This document shows positions 11,106 through 23,929 of a stretch of 64,000 nucleotides of DNA, in pieces (position 1 is the first letter of the stretch; each line of letters opens with the position of its first letter). The stretch spans positions 197,928,778-197,992,777 of the forward strand of contig OZ023262.1 of NCBI GenBank assembly GCA_964006375.1, given 5' to 3'. Both the position numbers and the translations under genes were made by a program. This stretch comes from Tillus elongatus (taxonomy: Eukaryota; Arthropoda; Insecta; Coleoptera; Cleridae). A model generated the notes under the pieces. It did no database searches. It was given only the letters and a program-made list of their open reading frames with translations, and was not told the DNA's origin.

Positions 11106-11716
11106 TCAGCAGTTGACACGACACCTCTTTTGCTTTACATAAGTACGGTAAAATGCAATTTACGAAGTAACTAGATTTCATGTATTTTTGCTACTAGCTT
11201 GATTTTTTAAATTATATAATAGTAATGTATACCCCTTACTTTGTGATGACCCCTTACTGTGTTTACAGTGGTAATAAAATTCCTTGATAGAAATGGCTAT
11301 ATCTTGGAAAATACGCGTGGCCCTAATTTTCTTTGTCTTTTTCGTCAGCTACGCACAAAATTACGTGATTGCGCAAAATTCCAGCAAAATCACCCATATG
11401 CCAGGGTACTAAACTAATACCAATATTCCTTATGACAAATGTGTGTGTGTGTTAGCCTAGAGATGGCATCGGAAGCAAAGTCTATTAGCCACAAACTGTT
11501 GTACGAGACAGATAGAAATCAAAGAAGAGGGTCAACCAAAGAGAAGGTACGCAACAAATCGGAGTTATGGGTACATATGATATACGACATCATTGTTGTT
11601 TTATTACCCCAAATGACAAATACTAAGATTAAAAGTGTATTTATAATATAATTTTTTTATATTCTTGTTTATATATTACAATATCTTTTCTATTTTAATT
11701 TTTTTTTATGTATACA
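11106..11716. other. intergenic, nothing recognised
   Basis: No conserved frame. The 70-codon frame at 11439 has no recognisable domain and starts in a short GT repeat, so it is not called. Confidence 0.45.

Positions 11717-13951
<2,235 letters not shown>

Positions 13952-14028
<77 letters not shown>
13952..14028. repeat. (TA)n tract right of the mariner-like element
   Basis: About 76 bp of TA dinucleotide; presumably the other half of the tract at 11738-11865. Confidence 0.95.
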
Positions 14029-14032
<4 letters not shown>

Positions 14033-14700
14033 TATTATGATAAATAGTTGACCGCTAAGATTCGATTTGAAAATAAAGGTAGAAATATATCCTATCATTT
14101 CATATTTACTTGGTTAAGATTTAGGACAGTATTTCCGTATTTTATCCAAAATCGATACCATATGTAATACATTATTAAGACGATTGCCTGGAAACATATA
14201 ATTGTATGGTTGCGTTAAGTAAGCTGTTTAAAGGATGTGACAGATTGACAGTGGGTAAATAAAAGGTTAAGCAATTCTTCACAAATGTTCAATCAAACCT
14301 TTTCTAACCGTGTGTAATCTGGCAGACATTCCGAAGGCTCTATGGTTACATTCTACTTGATTATGTCCTTTGATTGAGAAACTTTCTATAGCAAACACTG
14401 GAGAATATTAAGCTTGACACAAAATCGATTTCGCAGAATAAACATTAACATTAAGTTTGCTTTAGGTATACAAATGCCACTGAAATTACAAGTTGTGATA
14501 TATTATATTATGAAAAGGGAAAATTCCCTGAAGGTAGGTTATGATAGAAGAGATTAACTAAAATTAATAAGCTTTATTGCTAAATTATTTTCACACACAT
14601 ATTACACATTCTAATTTAACATATTTAATTATTTCATTATGCTCTGTTACATTACGAGATTACATGACATAAAAGTATAATAAATGGTTTCGAGTTTCAT
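14029..14700. other. intergenic or lost retroelement interior, nothing recognised
   Basis: AT-rich. It lies immediately upstream of integrase remnants, so it may be decayed pol, but I see no motif. Confidence 0.35.
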
Positions 14701-14705
14701 CGTTC

Positions 14706-15556
14706 ATGGTAAAATTTGTTTACGTGTTTCTCTTTGCTGTCATTGGTGAATTTTCATTAGGAATATTCGAAGGCGACAGCAGAGGTTGTAGAAATTACAA
14801 GCCAGAAAAGACGGAATGCACAGATGTTGTAATGAAGGTTATATTGAAAGACAAGGAACTCATTTATCAAACTGCCAGGCAACTGGCAATACCAGAAAAC
14901 AAGAAAACAAGGAGGTATTGGAACGTCAATCTACGATGCAGAACGCGAATATTCAACATATTGAGACAAAAACAGGATATCCAAGAGGTAATGTACAGGT
15001 AGAAAATATGGCCCAGATAGTCACGAGTACCCTTCGCAGATTATCATGTGACCTGCCAATCCTGCAAATTAGTACAAACATACCAGTCGTGTACAGCTGG
15101 CTATAAATTCGACAGTTAACAGAAGTACGAACTATGCTCCCTTCCGGCTCATGTTTGGAACCAAGATGCAAAAGAGGGAAAACTTGGATATTCTGCAAGC
15201 ACTTGAAGAAGCGGGCCAAGAGTTGTTTGACAAAAAGAGGGAAGAATGCTAAGAAAGGGCAAAATCCCAAATTCACACCGTGCAAAGACAGAATGCACAT
15301 ACTTTTAACAAGAAGCGAAAAAAGCGACCACGTAGTCTTAACCAAATTGTCGCCATTAAAAGAACCCAGTTTGGCACTCAGGCTAAACTGTACCTAAAAT
15401 TTTTAGGACCTTACAAAATAATAAAGGTCAAGCGTAACGGCGGCAACGATGTGGAAAGGATAGGCAAAGGGGAAGGTCCTAAAATTACTTCAACCAGCGC
15501 CGACTATATGAAGCCATTGATGTATGATTCTGATTCATTCTGGTCGGATGAAGTGT
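14706..15556 (+). pseudogene. gypsy-like pol remnant: integrase core end and C-terminal domain
   Basis: From about 14960 the sequence reads KTGYPRGNVQVEN, the integrase stretch around the catalytic glutamate. Shifted frames then give NSTVNRSTNYAPFRLMFGTK (about 15105-15170), the usual end of the core. The C-terminal domain follows, with ALEEAGQELFDKKREE, FNKKRKKRPRSLNQIVAIKR, KFLGPYKIIKVKR, and STSADYMKPL near 15510. A stop after EEC (about 15249) and several frameshifts break it. The pol stop codon overlaps the first bases of the LTR at 15554. The stretch 14706-14940 is open but not recognised. This is a different gypsy lineage from the errantivirus next door (TG...CA LTR, no env seen). Confidence 0.7.
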
Positions 15557-15937
15557 AGGATGACCGAGTTGTTGGATTTACCATTCGCAGCAAGTAGATT
15601 TTAGATTTTGATTTATTTCCATAATTAGTTTATAACGTATGGCAACAGCGCTTACCAATTACTTAGGGTAAACTAAGGGTGGTAAAGACAAAGACGAAGA
15701 AATCTAGGGAGTAGCATAGAGGAGAGACGCGTAACAGAGCCGAAAGACGTAAGACTTATCAGTATTATCTGCTGGCCGAAATAAAAATAGCACATATGTT
15801 GTTATTTAAGATGTTCTTTCGTATTTAAATATAGTCATCCTTTATCATAGTTAAGTTAACAAATATGTGTAAATAGTAAGTGAATATAGTTTATGTTAAA
15901 GTTGAAACCACCCAGTGCTTGTTATTTAAGCCAACTC

Positions 15938-15941
<4 letters not shown>
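15554..15941 (+). repeat. 3' LTR of the gypsy-like element
   Basis: Starts TGTAG and ends CTACA, a perfect 5 bp inverted repeat with TG...CA ends. Length 388 bp. It begins at the pol stop codon, carries a poly(A)-like signal (CGAAATAAAAATAGC, about 15778), and is followed by TACATACATA running into (TA)n. No partner LTR lies in the window, so the element is 5'-truncated. Confidence 0.6.

Positions 15942-16008
<67 letters not shown>
15942..16008. repeat. (TA)n tract split by the errantivirus (left half)
   Basis: TACATACATA followed by about 58 bp of TA, directly abutting AATTAGG of the LTR at 16009. The tract resumes after 23235. Confidence 0.9.
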
Positions 16009-16013
<5 letters not shown>

Positions 16014-16343
16014 GGTTTTTTCGTAGCGATTGTCCAAAAAAGTAATTTATTTATTTAAGTGGTACAATTACTACAGTCTTAAAATTTATTATAAAATATG
16101 TAATTCAAAACAACATGTGTGGCTGATGGACGAAAAGTTCAAGGCCATCTCAAAACTCAACTCAACTCAAAACAACATGTGAACAACTAGAGTTACAGCG
16201 ATTGAATGAAATAATGTTCTACAGAATTAACATAAATGCAAACGTCTGCATCAGCACTCTTACACAAGTCACTAAACTGATGATGAATGGTTTCCGGATT
16301 CGTCGTATGTTGTATGATGTTGAGAATATACAGGGATGTAACT
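16009..16343 (-). repeat. errantivirus 3' LTR (with a 62 bp insertion)
   Basis: 335 bp, against 273 bp for the partner. In element sense it starts AGTTACATCCCTGTATATTC and ends CTACGAAAAAACCTAATT. The extra 62 bp (about 16118-16180) is bounded by a repeated CAAAACAACATGTG, which suggests a local duplication event rather than a transposon. Confidence 0.9.
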
Positions 16344-16356
16344 CTTCCACCCTTAA
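16344..16356 (-). promoter_or_regulatory. polypurine tract
   Basis: In element sense TTAAGGGTGGAAG lies immediately before the AGTTA start of the 3' LTR, the position of the plus-strand primer of reverse transcription. Confidence 0.7.
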
Positions 16357-16388
16357 ATGATTAACACGTCCTCGTGTTCGGACACTTC

Positions 16389-17894
16389 TTATGTACGCGT
16401 TTTCCTGTTGGACTTGTATAGGATGCTCTGAATTTTTCTTCTTAAAAGAAACAGAAGTACAATGGTAACAGCGATGGATATACCAATGGTAATGCCTAAG
16501 TGGGAATACTGCATGGACGGTCGAAGATGAAATGGATGCTGTTGTATTTGAGACAATGCTTCTTTTATCTTTTTGTTTTCTTTTAAATGAATTGGCTTAA
16601 AATGGATATGATGTTGAAGTGTCGGTTGCAATTCTTTGACTTCTATGGGTTGTAGCGTCAAATTGGTAGCAACGTCTTCATACATTTCCTCATTGATCTT
16701 GACTTTGCAGGAATTGAGGGATGTTACTAGACCGTTTCCCTGGAATATTTTTCGTTCTAACGATGTTTCGCAATTTTCGACAATAGTGGTTGCTGAGCTA
16801 GTGGATATTAAGATCTGACCATTCTGCAGCTGAGTTGATATTTCGTAGGGGTTCATTACTTTGGCAGAAGTGCAATTTTGTAAGGTATCAAGCTGACAAT
16901 GTTCTTCTCGTGGGCGATTATTGCATATAACCACGTCTTCTATAGAGGGGCACTTCTCTTGGGTCCATAAGTTTGAAGAGGGTGTTTCTAAATAGTATGA
17001 GCTGGGTGGTACCAGGAGAATATAATTTTGTGGTATGGGATAAACACGAAAATAAGAACCAGGATTGGGATGTAGGATAGGAACTTTTAAAAGGCATACA
17101 ATCGTATCCTTAACCGATAATATATGAAATTTGGTAATTTCTACAACTTTAAAAACATGATTTTTGTCAAAGTCGATCAATTCATTTCTGTCATGACTTA
17201 ACTTTAAGTGATCAATAATATTTAACAGATCACTAGTGGTAAAGAGCTCTATATTAGTAATTTCGTTAAAAATTAAGGAAATAGTTCTTTGAATTAATTC
17301 TATATTATGGAGTAATTTAACAGCTACGTGAATTTGGAAATGAATTTTACTCGACAATTCTCTTTCGCTATCTAAAGTGGAAAAGGTCTGATAAATATGA
17401 TCTAGATTTTGATTAATAATTTTTTGGTCCTTTTCGTACCTTTGTGTGATTATATTAGCAAATGAATTTAAATTATCAATTTGGGTAATTATATCTTCTT
17501 GATTTTGGAAAAGGTTATCTAAATTTTTATCGATTTCTTTTAAGTCTTCTTGGTCGAGATGTCCTGTTATCATTTTAATTAAAGAACCTGCTCCGTTTAT
17601 TAATCCGCGTTTAGTTCTGTGCATTGATAGTTTTTGTAGTTAATTACTTAATCGTGACAAATGGTCATCTAAAATTAGTAAATATCGTTCGTTAGTTGCA
17701 GACATTTGTCCAGTGTTTAAAAATGTAGAATTTTTTAATAATATGTTATAATTAATTTCTATATCGGTAATATTAAAATAAAAATAAAATTTATGATAAT
17801 GTTTGAGTATTTTTGCTATGCCTAAATACTCTTTAAAATATCCGTTAGTTATTATCGGTGTTATTTGAAGTGGATGGACCAGGTTGAGGGTCAT
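16389..17894 (-). pseudogene. env: errantivirus env (baculovirus F-like fusion glycoprotein), one in-frame stop
   Basis: This is an envelope protein of insect endogenous retroviruses, related to baculovirus F proteins and inserted in the membrane. A continuous frame runs from 17894 to 16389 except for a stop codon at 17640-17642. The part after it opens again at 17624 (411 residues). Just after that ATG comes a basic R-T-K-R motif followed by GLINGAGSLIKMITG, the furin-type cleavage site and fusion-peptide region of this family. A heptad-rich stretch follows (residues about 20-110 of the lower part), then cysteines around CPSIEDVVICNN. A membrane segment near the C-terminus (GITIGISIAVTIVLLFLL) and a short basic tail complete it. 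A TTACAG about 30 bp upstream of 17894 could be the acceptor of the spliced env message (inference). The single nonsense change is the only break seen. Confidence 0.85.
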
Positions 17895-18074
17895 CGTTGT
17901 TTGTAGTAGTAGTAGTTTTGTCCTGTAACGAAAAAGTCTTTCTTACTCTTTTTATGTTAGAAACGTGAGCTTTTACTTTTGGTTTAGAAAATGTAACAAT
18001 GTTTTCTTTTTGTTTAGGATGTGATCGTAATTTATAAAGAGGATTTGTTTTTCTTACTTTTGGTACTCTAATAG

Positions 18075-18392
18075 CTAGTTGTGTCGTTTCTTGTAAATCT
18101 GGTGTCGTTTGTCTGTCGGCATTGGTTTTAGAAATTCTTTTTCTCCACTTACTTTTTGTTTCTGATATACACTGTCGAAGAAAGGCATTATTTCCTTGAG
18201 CCTATTGTTATTGTATTCCTCGTAAAGGGTAGTTGCAGGTTTGACCGTTGGTAAGTCGTCGTAGGGGCCGTATAGTAATGTAAAAGGTGAATACCCAGTT
18301 GTCGAATAAATATACTGATTATAAATAAGGGTTGCTGTTATCATTAGGGTTGGAGGCCTTTCTTGTGGGTTTTGTAATTTAAGAATTCTCAA
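18075..18392 (-). pseudogene. pol part 5: integrase core end and C-terminal region
   Basis: Reads IYNQYIYSTTGYSPFTLLYG, the conserved end of the integrase core (usually N-x-x-x-H-S-x-T-G-x-x-P-F). A charged tail follows with EEYNNNRLKEIMPFFDSVYQ and ends at 18075. The remaining C-terminus (to about 17920) is basic and lies just upstream of env. Confidence 0.75.
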
Positions 18393-18544
18393 TTTTTCTA
18401 CGAGAGTTGAGTGCAGTTGGTGAATTTGAGTTAGGATTTTGGGGGGTTCTTATGTGAAGATTAATATTAAATAGATTACAGTATTCTTAAAGGGTAGTAT
18501 TCGAAAATTCTTTGCCAGCGTCAGCTACTATTTTTAGGGGATGA

Positions 18545-18900
18545 TTATGATGGGGAAAAATAGTGTCGAAGTTTATTTAACACGGTAATTGCGGATCCAT
18601 CAGTTATATAATATGCCTGCGCATATTTGGAGAATAAATCTATGATAGTTAGGAATTTGCAATTATCGAAACTAAAGGTGTCAATGTGTATCACTTCAAA
18701 AGGGCGTTTAGCTAGAAGGGGACCTGAAAATGGTGGTTTGTACGGATTTCTTTCGTATTTTGTCTGAAGGCAAATTGAGCATTTATTAATAAAAGCGTTT
18801 ATATAATTTTTCATATTAGGCCAAAAATATTTTTGTTTTAAATGTTGATAAGTTTCGTTAATGCCATTGTGGTTTCGTGTGTGATATTCGTCTATAATTT
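18545..18900 (-). pseudogene. pol part 4: integrase zinc finger and start of core
   Basis: Zinc-binding HHCC module: HTRNHNGINETYQHLKQKYF (about 18890-18830) then CSICLQTK. The core opens with PFEVIHIDTFSFDNCKFLTI, which holds the first catalytic aspartate. The frame is lost at 18545. The segment holding the second aspartate (D-A-G-K-E-F) follows in a shifted frame around 18535-18500. Confidence 0.8.
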
Positions 18901-19381
18901 GTTGTTGAGTTTCTTGTTTTTCAACGTCTTGTAAAAATTCGTTAGATTTTATTATTCTAACAGAACTATTAATTAATGTTGAAGAAACATCAGTGAAATA
19001 TTTGAATAGTCTATCATGTTTACAGTAAATTCCGTAAGTGAATTTAGGATCAATAAATTGTTTTAAGAAGTCATTTATTTGTCTTAATTCGTAATTGAGT
19101 TGAACCTTTACATGTATTGTTTCAAACTTGAATATTTTTAATTTGCGTGTGTCATATTTTGGTCCGTAATCTAAAATTATTCGTCTGGAAAAATAATTGA
19201 CCGGATTTTCTGATATAGGTATTTTGAAAATTGGATTTTCTGCAGACGAGTGTTGTGTCTGTGAGTCATTGCTTTCAGGTAGGTTATAAGTCGTGCTAGT
19301 AGATGCATTGTTTGCGTCGTTTTCTAGTTCGTTAATTATTTCTCTTTCTCTGTCTTCGTCAGGGTCTACGTTATTAATTAT

Positions 19382-20083
19382 TTATTCCAGGTCAAAGTCG
19401 TCTTCGATCGCGTTAATTTCGATTCGCGATAAGGCATCAGCCACTACGTTATCTTTGCCTTTCTTGTATTTTATCTCGTAATTAAATTCCTCTAATCGTA
19501 GTCGCCATTTAACTAGCCGAGAGTTTGATTCCTTAATGGAAAATAGCCAAACAAGCGGTTTGTGGTCAGTTTCTATAACAAATTTTTGTCCAAAGAGATA
19601 AGGTCTAAAATGTTTTGTATTTTCTACTATGGATAATAACTCTTTTTCAATGGTCGAGTAATTTCTCTCGGCAGAATTTAGTGTTCTTGAGTAAAACGCA
19701 ATTGGTTTATTATTTTGTGACAATACTCCACCTATAGCTATATTGCTTGCGTCAGTGGTTAAATGAAATTGTTTAGCAAAGTCGGGGCAGGTCAGGACAG
19801 GAGAATTTGTAATTAATTCTTTTATTTTTTGGAATGCGTCAACATATTCCGGGTCGTGAATATTTATCTTGGTATCCTTTTTTAAATATTCATTGATGGG
19901 GAATACTACTTTAGCGTAATTTGGAATAAAGCGTCTATAATAGCTTGTTAATCCTAAAAATGCTCTTATTTCTTTACTTGTCTTTGGTATTGGATAATTC
20001 TGAATGGCAGTTATTTTTGATGGGTTCGGTTTGATCCCACGGACAATGACCAGATGGCCTAAAAATTCGACTTCTTTACGCAA
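19382..20083 (-). pseudogene. pol part 3: RT thumb and RNase H
   Basis: Opens in the RT thumb (VEFLGHLVIVRGIKPNPSKI, then FLGLTSYYRRFIPNYAK). It continues into RNase H with the first acidic residue in HLTTDASNIAIGGVLSQ, the E of NYSTIEKELLSIV, and the D of VIETDHKPLVWL, ending in KGKDNVVADALSRIE. Both domains look complete across this 233-residue stretch. The frame stops at 19382 after DDFDLE. Confidence 0.9.
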
Positions 20084-20132
20084 AAATTCTGACTTATCTA
20101 ACTGAATTTTTAGATTGCACTCTTTTAACTTA

Positions 20133-20501
20133 TCAAATATATTTTTTTACGTGACAAAGGTGTTCTTGAAGGGATTTAGAGACGATAACAATATCATCCA
20201 TATATACGAAACAAAACTTGTATAAATATGGCCTTAATACATTATCCATTAGGCGTGAAAAGGTACTGGGAGCCCCCTTCAACCCGAACGGCATTCGGAT
20301 CAACTCGTAATGGCTATTATTTACGGAGAATGCTGTTTTTTCGATACTGCCAGGATCCATTTCAATTTGATGGAATCCTTGTGCTAGATCGAGAGTCGTG
20401 AAATAGGAGCAGCGTCCTAAATTATCTAAAATTTCTTCGATGCGAGGTAATGGGTACTTGTCATCGATCGTTTTCTCGTTAAGTTTACGATAATCGATCA
20501 C
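20133..20501 (-). pseudogene. pol part 2: reverse transcriptase palm
   Basis: Contains [10 protein letters not shown], the catalytic-aspartate motif [32 protein letters not shown], and the active site [11 protein letters not shown] (Y-M-D-D). These are textbook Ty3/gypsy RT signatures, all residues present. The upstream 'fingers' sequence ([15 protein letters not shown], 20510-20560) is in the same element but out of frame. A frame break near 20133 separates it from the next part. Confidence 0.9.
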
Positions 20502-20599
20502 TAAGCGCCATTTCTTTTTTCCAGAAGCGTCTTGACGCTTCGGGACAATCCAGATCGGACTTGAGTAGGGTGATATTGAGGGTCTAATTATTTTGTTGT

Positions 20600-21430
20600 C
20601 TAAGAGTTTTTGAATTTGGTTTTGGACTTCTTCACATAAATGAAAAGGGTACCGGTATGATTTGGTGTGAACAACTTCATCGTCCTTTTATGTTTAATTG
20701 CATTCGTGAAAGAGAGATCTGAGTCTTCATGATAAAAAATATCATTATACTTTCGACACAAATTAATAAGTTTTTCATATTCTTCTGTATTTAAATGATC
20801 TGTTCTTAAAACTTTTGTTACATCAAAATGTTTTGAAATCTTAGGTAGTTCGTCAGAGTAATTTTGTAATGGATCGACATCTATTTGTTCCTGAAAATGT
20901 ATTTCTACAAATTTTGAATTTGGATTTTTCTTTATTATGGGCACTCTACAATATCCATCTTTTGCTTCAGCTATTGACTCGTAAATTAGAACATTTGTTT
21001 CTTCAATACGTGGTAAAACTAATGTGCCTTTTTCTATATTTACAGGGACTGATACATAATTTTCACAAATTTGTTTGAAAGGTGTAAAATTCAGTGGATT
21101 AATTTCAAGGTAAAATGGTATTTTTTGTTTTCCTAGAGTTAAAATTTGTTTATTATAATCGATATTTCCTTTTAATTTTGTAAGATGAGCTGACCCTATA
21201 AGCGCGTCAAATCGATGGTGCCATTGCATGACACGCATTGGAAATTAGTAATTAATATTAAATTCTTGTAAAATAGGATATCTTACGTTGTCTTCACCAT
21301 GGGTTATCTGGTTAACTGATTTCATTGAAAATGGTTCCTTATAAATAAATTTTTTAAATAACTCGTAAGCGGGTCCTGGATTTATGATACCATCTGACGC
21401 TCCGGAATCAATCAATACTTTTAAATTTAG
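20600..21430 (-). pseudogene. pol part 1: aspartic protease and RT N-terminus
   Basis: The active-site triplet is visible as VLIDSGASDGI at about 21418-21386 (D-S-G in place of D-T-G). After a frame break the open stretch from 21238 gives HRFDALIGSAHLTKLKGNID, equivalent to the ILG motif near the protease C-terminus. A linker and the first RT helices follow (SKHFDVTKVLRTDHLN, CRKYNDIFYHEDSDL). It ends with a frameshift near 20650, after [13 protein letters not shown]. Confidence 0.75.
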
Positions 21431-21492
21431 ACTTGGTATGACAAAAAACGGTAATTTAGGGGTATTAACAATATTATTTATATCTAAATAGA

Positions 21493-22615
21493 TTAGTTTT
21501 CCGAGGCTGTTTCGTGAAAATCCCGATTTGGATTGGTGTTGTAGTCTGTAAAAGTTTCAGTTGGTTCAGGAAATTCTAGTGGCTCTATATTTTCGTCAGA
21601 GGGTTGGTCGTCATTAGGGCCTTCATCAGAATGATCTAGTGGTAGGTCCTCTTGGTTAAAGAGTTCTTGATGTTCAAACGTGGGCCTAGATTGGGGTATA
21701 AAGTGATTTCTTTGGGGCATTTGTCGTGTATTTCTTAAGGGAGTTTGGTTGCTTATTGACATGGGTGTCGTTCCTCTACTCAATTGAGTTGGAGCGTGTT
21801 GTATATTTTTATTAAAATTTTGAACAGGTCTTATCTTAGAAATTGGCCGAGAAGGAAACGGTTGCCTTTGTTGTGTGATTTGTTGTGGTTTGTTGTAAAT
21901 TTGGGGAAATGCTGGAAATATTGGTTTTTGGGTATACGTCTGTCTATGTTGTACAGGTGTGTTATGATTTGTTTTCGTATTATTTTTGTTTCTCAGGCTA
22001 TTAATGAAAATCGACTGTATAATCTCGTTATATATCCTATTACATTCTAACATAAGTGAATCAAGAGTATTAACACTAACTAATCTAAGATGTGAGAAGT
22101 AAGGTTCTATTACACCCGCTTTAAATGCTGCCACTGCATTTTGTTGATAAAATTCTTTCTTATAAGTTTTTACATCGTTTACTAAATCTTGTATGTCTAC
22201 ATGTTCAATTAAGATCTTTAGCTTTTCTTTAATTAAATTGCAATATTCCTGAATAGTTTGTGATTTAGTCATAAAGCTAGTATTTAAATCATTAAATAAA
22301 AGATTTTCTGAACAGGGATCTGAAAACTGATTTTTTAAAGCAAATTTTATATTTTCCCATGTATGGTTTTCTAAACTAATTAACACGTCACGAGCGTTAC
22401 CAGTGATGTTAGCTTTTATAAATTATGGTAACATTCGATTTGCGTGTGTTTCGGTTTCTGGCATTCTATAACTAGTAATATAAAGCAGCTTGTGAAAATT
22501 CGGCAATGTGATTATTTGCCATTTCTAAATTATTTAAACTTAATTGAGTAAAATTGTCTTCCTCTAATTCTAATATAGGTTCTCTTTTCCTAATAGGCGA
22601 TCTATCTCTTATCAT
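21493..22615 (-). pseudogene. gag: errantivirus gag, N-terminus out of frame
   Basis: This is the structural core protein. An ATG at 22615 opens MIRDRSPIRKREPILELEED and runs to a stop about 130 bp later. After two shifts the frame resumes (KANITGNARDVLISLENHTW) and stays open from 22386 to 21493. The middle contains the capsid-like helical stretch (FALKNQFSDPCSENLLFNDL, then EYCNLIKEKLKILIEHVDI). The C-terminal third is glutamine/proline-rich without a zinc knuckle, as is usual for errantiviruses. It ends 3-60 bp before pol, consistent with a frameshift-type gag-pol junction. Confidence 0.8.
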
Positions 22616-22962
22616 TACACAACATACATGAACAAGTAATGGTTGTTAAGTATTACAGGGTGAATTGAAAAAATAGAGCGCGAATTGGAATTATTGAACA
22701 AAATTATATAAGGTATAAATGTAAAATAGATACGATATGAATGCACAGATAAAAATATTGGAGGAAATTTACAGGAAGCTCATTGGTACTTCTGCTATTG
22801 GTTTCTCGCTGATTTCCCTCTGGCAGTGTGGACCGAGTTGCACCGGTGTGGATGTTCGATGTTGCACATAAACTTTTAGAAAAAAGACCGAAACTAATTT
22901 TACGAAGATTTAAAGCTTGCCAAAATTAGGTTTCGATGTGCAATACTGTTCCTTGCAGCGCC
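22616..22962 (-). other. errantivirus 5' leader
   Basis: About 350 bp between the 5' LTR and gag, without open frame; it contains the primer-binding site at its LTR edge. Confidence 0.7.
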
Positions 22963-22964
22963 AA
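22948..22964 (-). promoter_or_regulatory. primer-binding site
   Basis: In element sense the LTR end AATT runs into GGCGCTGCAAGG. A GGCGC start overlapping the LTR end is what 17.6/297-type elements use with a serine tRNA. The match beyond the first six bases could not be checked here. Confidence 0.6.
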
Positions 22965-23230
22965 TTAGGTTTTTTCGTAGCGATTGTCCGAAAAAGTAAT
23001 TTATTTATTTAAGTGGTACAATTATTACAGTCTTAAAATTTATTATAAAATATGTGATTCAAAACAACACGTTAACAACTAGAGTTACAGCGATTGAATG
23101 AAATAATGTTCTACAGAATTAACATAAATGCAAACGTCTGCATCAGCACTCTTACACAAGTCACTAAACTGATGATGCATGGTTTCCGGATTCGTCGTAT
23201 TTTGTATGATGTTGAGAATATACAGGGATG

Positions 23231-23235
<5 letters not shown>
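22963..23235 (-). repeat. errantivirus 5' LTR
   Basis: 273 bp, with the same ends as the LTR at 16009 and only scattered substitutions outside that copy's insertion. Followed on the plus strand directly by ATATAT. Confidence 0.9.

Positions 23236-23316
<81 letters not shown>
23236..23316. repeat. (TA)n tract, right half
   Basis: About 80 bp of TA, then GTGTGTGTATGTATGTATCC. Continuation of the tract at 15950-16008. Confidence 0.95.
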
Positions 23317-23318
<2 letters not shown>

Positions 23319-23470
23319 TGTGTGTGTATGTATGTATCCGAGCGATAACTCATTTGAACAAAACTTGGCACGTGCCTTAATTTCGTTATAATCGCGGACG
23401 ACTTTGTCAATCAGCTATAATGGACTTATTTTTCCCCAAAAATATATTTTGGAATTCGCTTTATTTTTGA
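23317..23470 (-). repeat. repeat A left-module fragment
   Basis: GAGCGATAACTCATTTGAACAAAACTTGGCACGTGCC matches the GATAACTC...AACT(C/T)GG(C)AAGTGCC flank of the cores at 6185 and 52460. The (TA)n hit by the errantivirus was therefore itself an A core. Confidence 0.55.
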
Positions 23471-23925
23471 AAGTATTAAAGTGACTGTAATGAGACTTTA
23501 CATGTAGCTAGAAATATAGTAAATAGCCCTCTGTTGTGATATTGAGTTTTTACCAAATAAAATCTGAAAGACATAAATTGAACTGAAGTGGTTAGAGTAT
23601 GATGCCAAAGAAAGACAGAGAAGTCACTCGCCACGCGTAGATTGATCCGTATACTACAGGCATACATCATAATACAGCGATGATCAAACAAAATAACCCA
23701 TGTAAGGCAGGATCTCCACAACATGCCAATGTGCAACAAACGTTTGTAACAGTGTAAAATCGTTGGCTATAACTTTTGGTATATTTACTATGATTTTCAT
23801 CAATTTGAAATAGGCTTTATCACTTTAATTGTTTTTTATGGCTTCCTTTATGCTTGCTTGACATGGTTTACGACTTGGTTTGTTGAATTGTTTACTCCCT
23901 GTCTGTTTGATTTTTGTGGGACAGA
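23471..23925. other. intergenic, nothing recognised
   Basis: AT-rich; the minus-strand 87-codon frame shows no domain. Confidence 0.45.
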
Positions 23926-23929
23926 CTGT

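Larger units (their letters stand above)
17920..21490 (-). pseudogene. pol: errantivirus pol (protease, reverse transcriptase, RNase H, integrase), several frameshifts
   Basis: This polyprotein would copy the genome and integrate it. Domain order on the minus strand is protease (about 21430-21180), RT (about 20900-19980), RNase H (about 19850-19390), integrase (about 18900-18070). It is interrupted near 21240, 20600, 20510-20600, 20090-20133, 19382, 18815-18550 and 18392. The parts are listed separately. Between 19380 and 18900 the sequence still reads in pieces as the RNase H-integrase connection. Order and motifs are those of Ty3/gypsy retroelements. Confidence 0.85.
16009..23235 (-). mobile_element. 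errantivirus (gypsy/17.6-like endogenous insect retrovirus), complete but inactivated
   Basis: Two LTRs in the same orientation flank gag, pol and env, all on the minus strand; total 7.2 kb. LTR ends AGTTA...TAATT, a GGCGC primer-binding start, a purine-rich tract before the 3' LTR, and insertion between ATAT and ATAT inside a TA tract all match the 17.6/297 branch of errantiviruses. That branch is known to target TATA-type sites. gag and pol have multiple frameshifts and stops, and env has one in-frame stop. The LTRs are nearly identical outside a 62 bp insertion, so the copy is old enough to be broken but not ancient. Confidence 0.9.

Noticed and set aside
11439..11651. 70-codon frame with plausible composition
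   Set aside because: Starts in a GT repeat and has no domain or conserved neighbour.
14953..15345. 130-codon minus-strand frame
   Set aside because: Antisense shadow of the integrase remnant on the plus strand.
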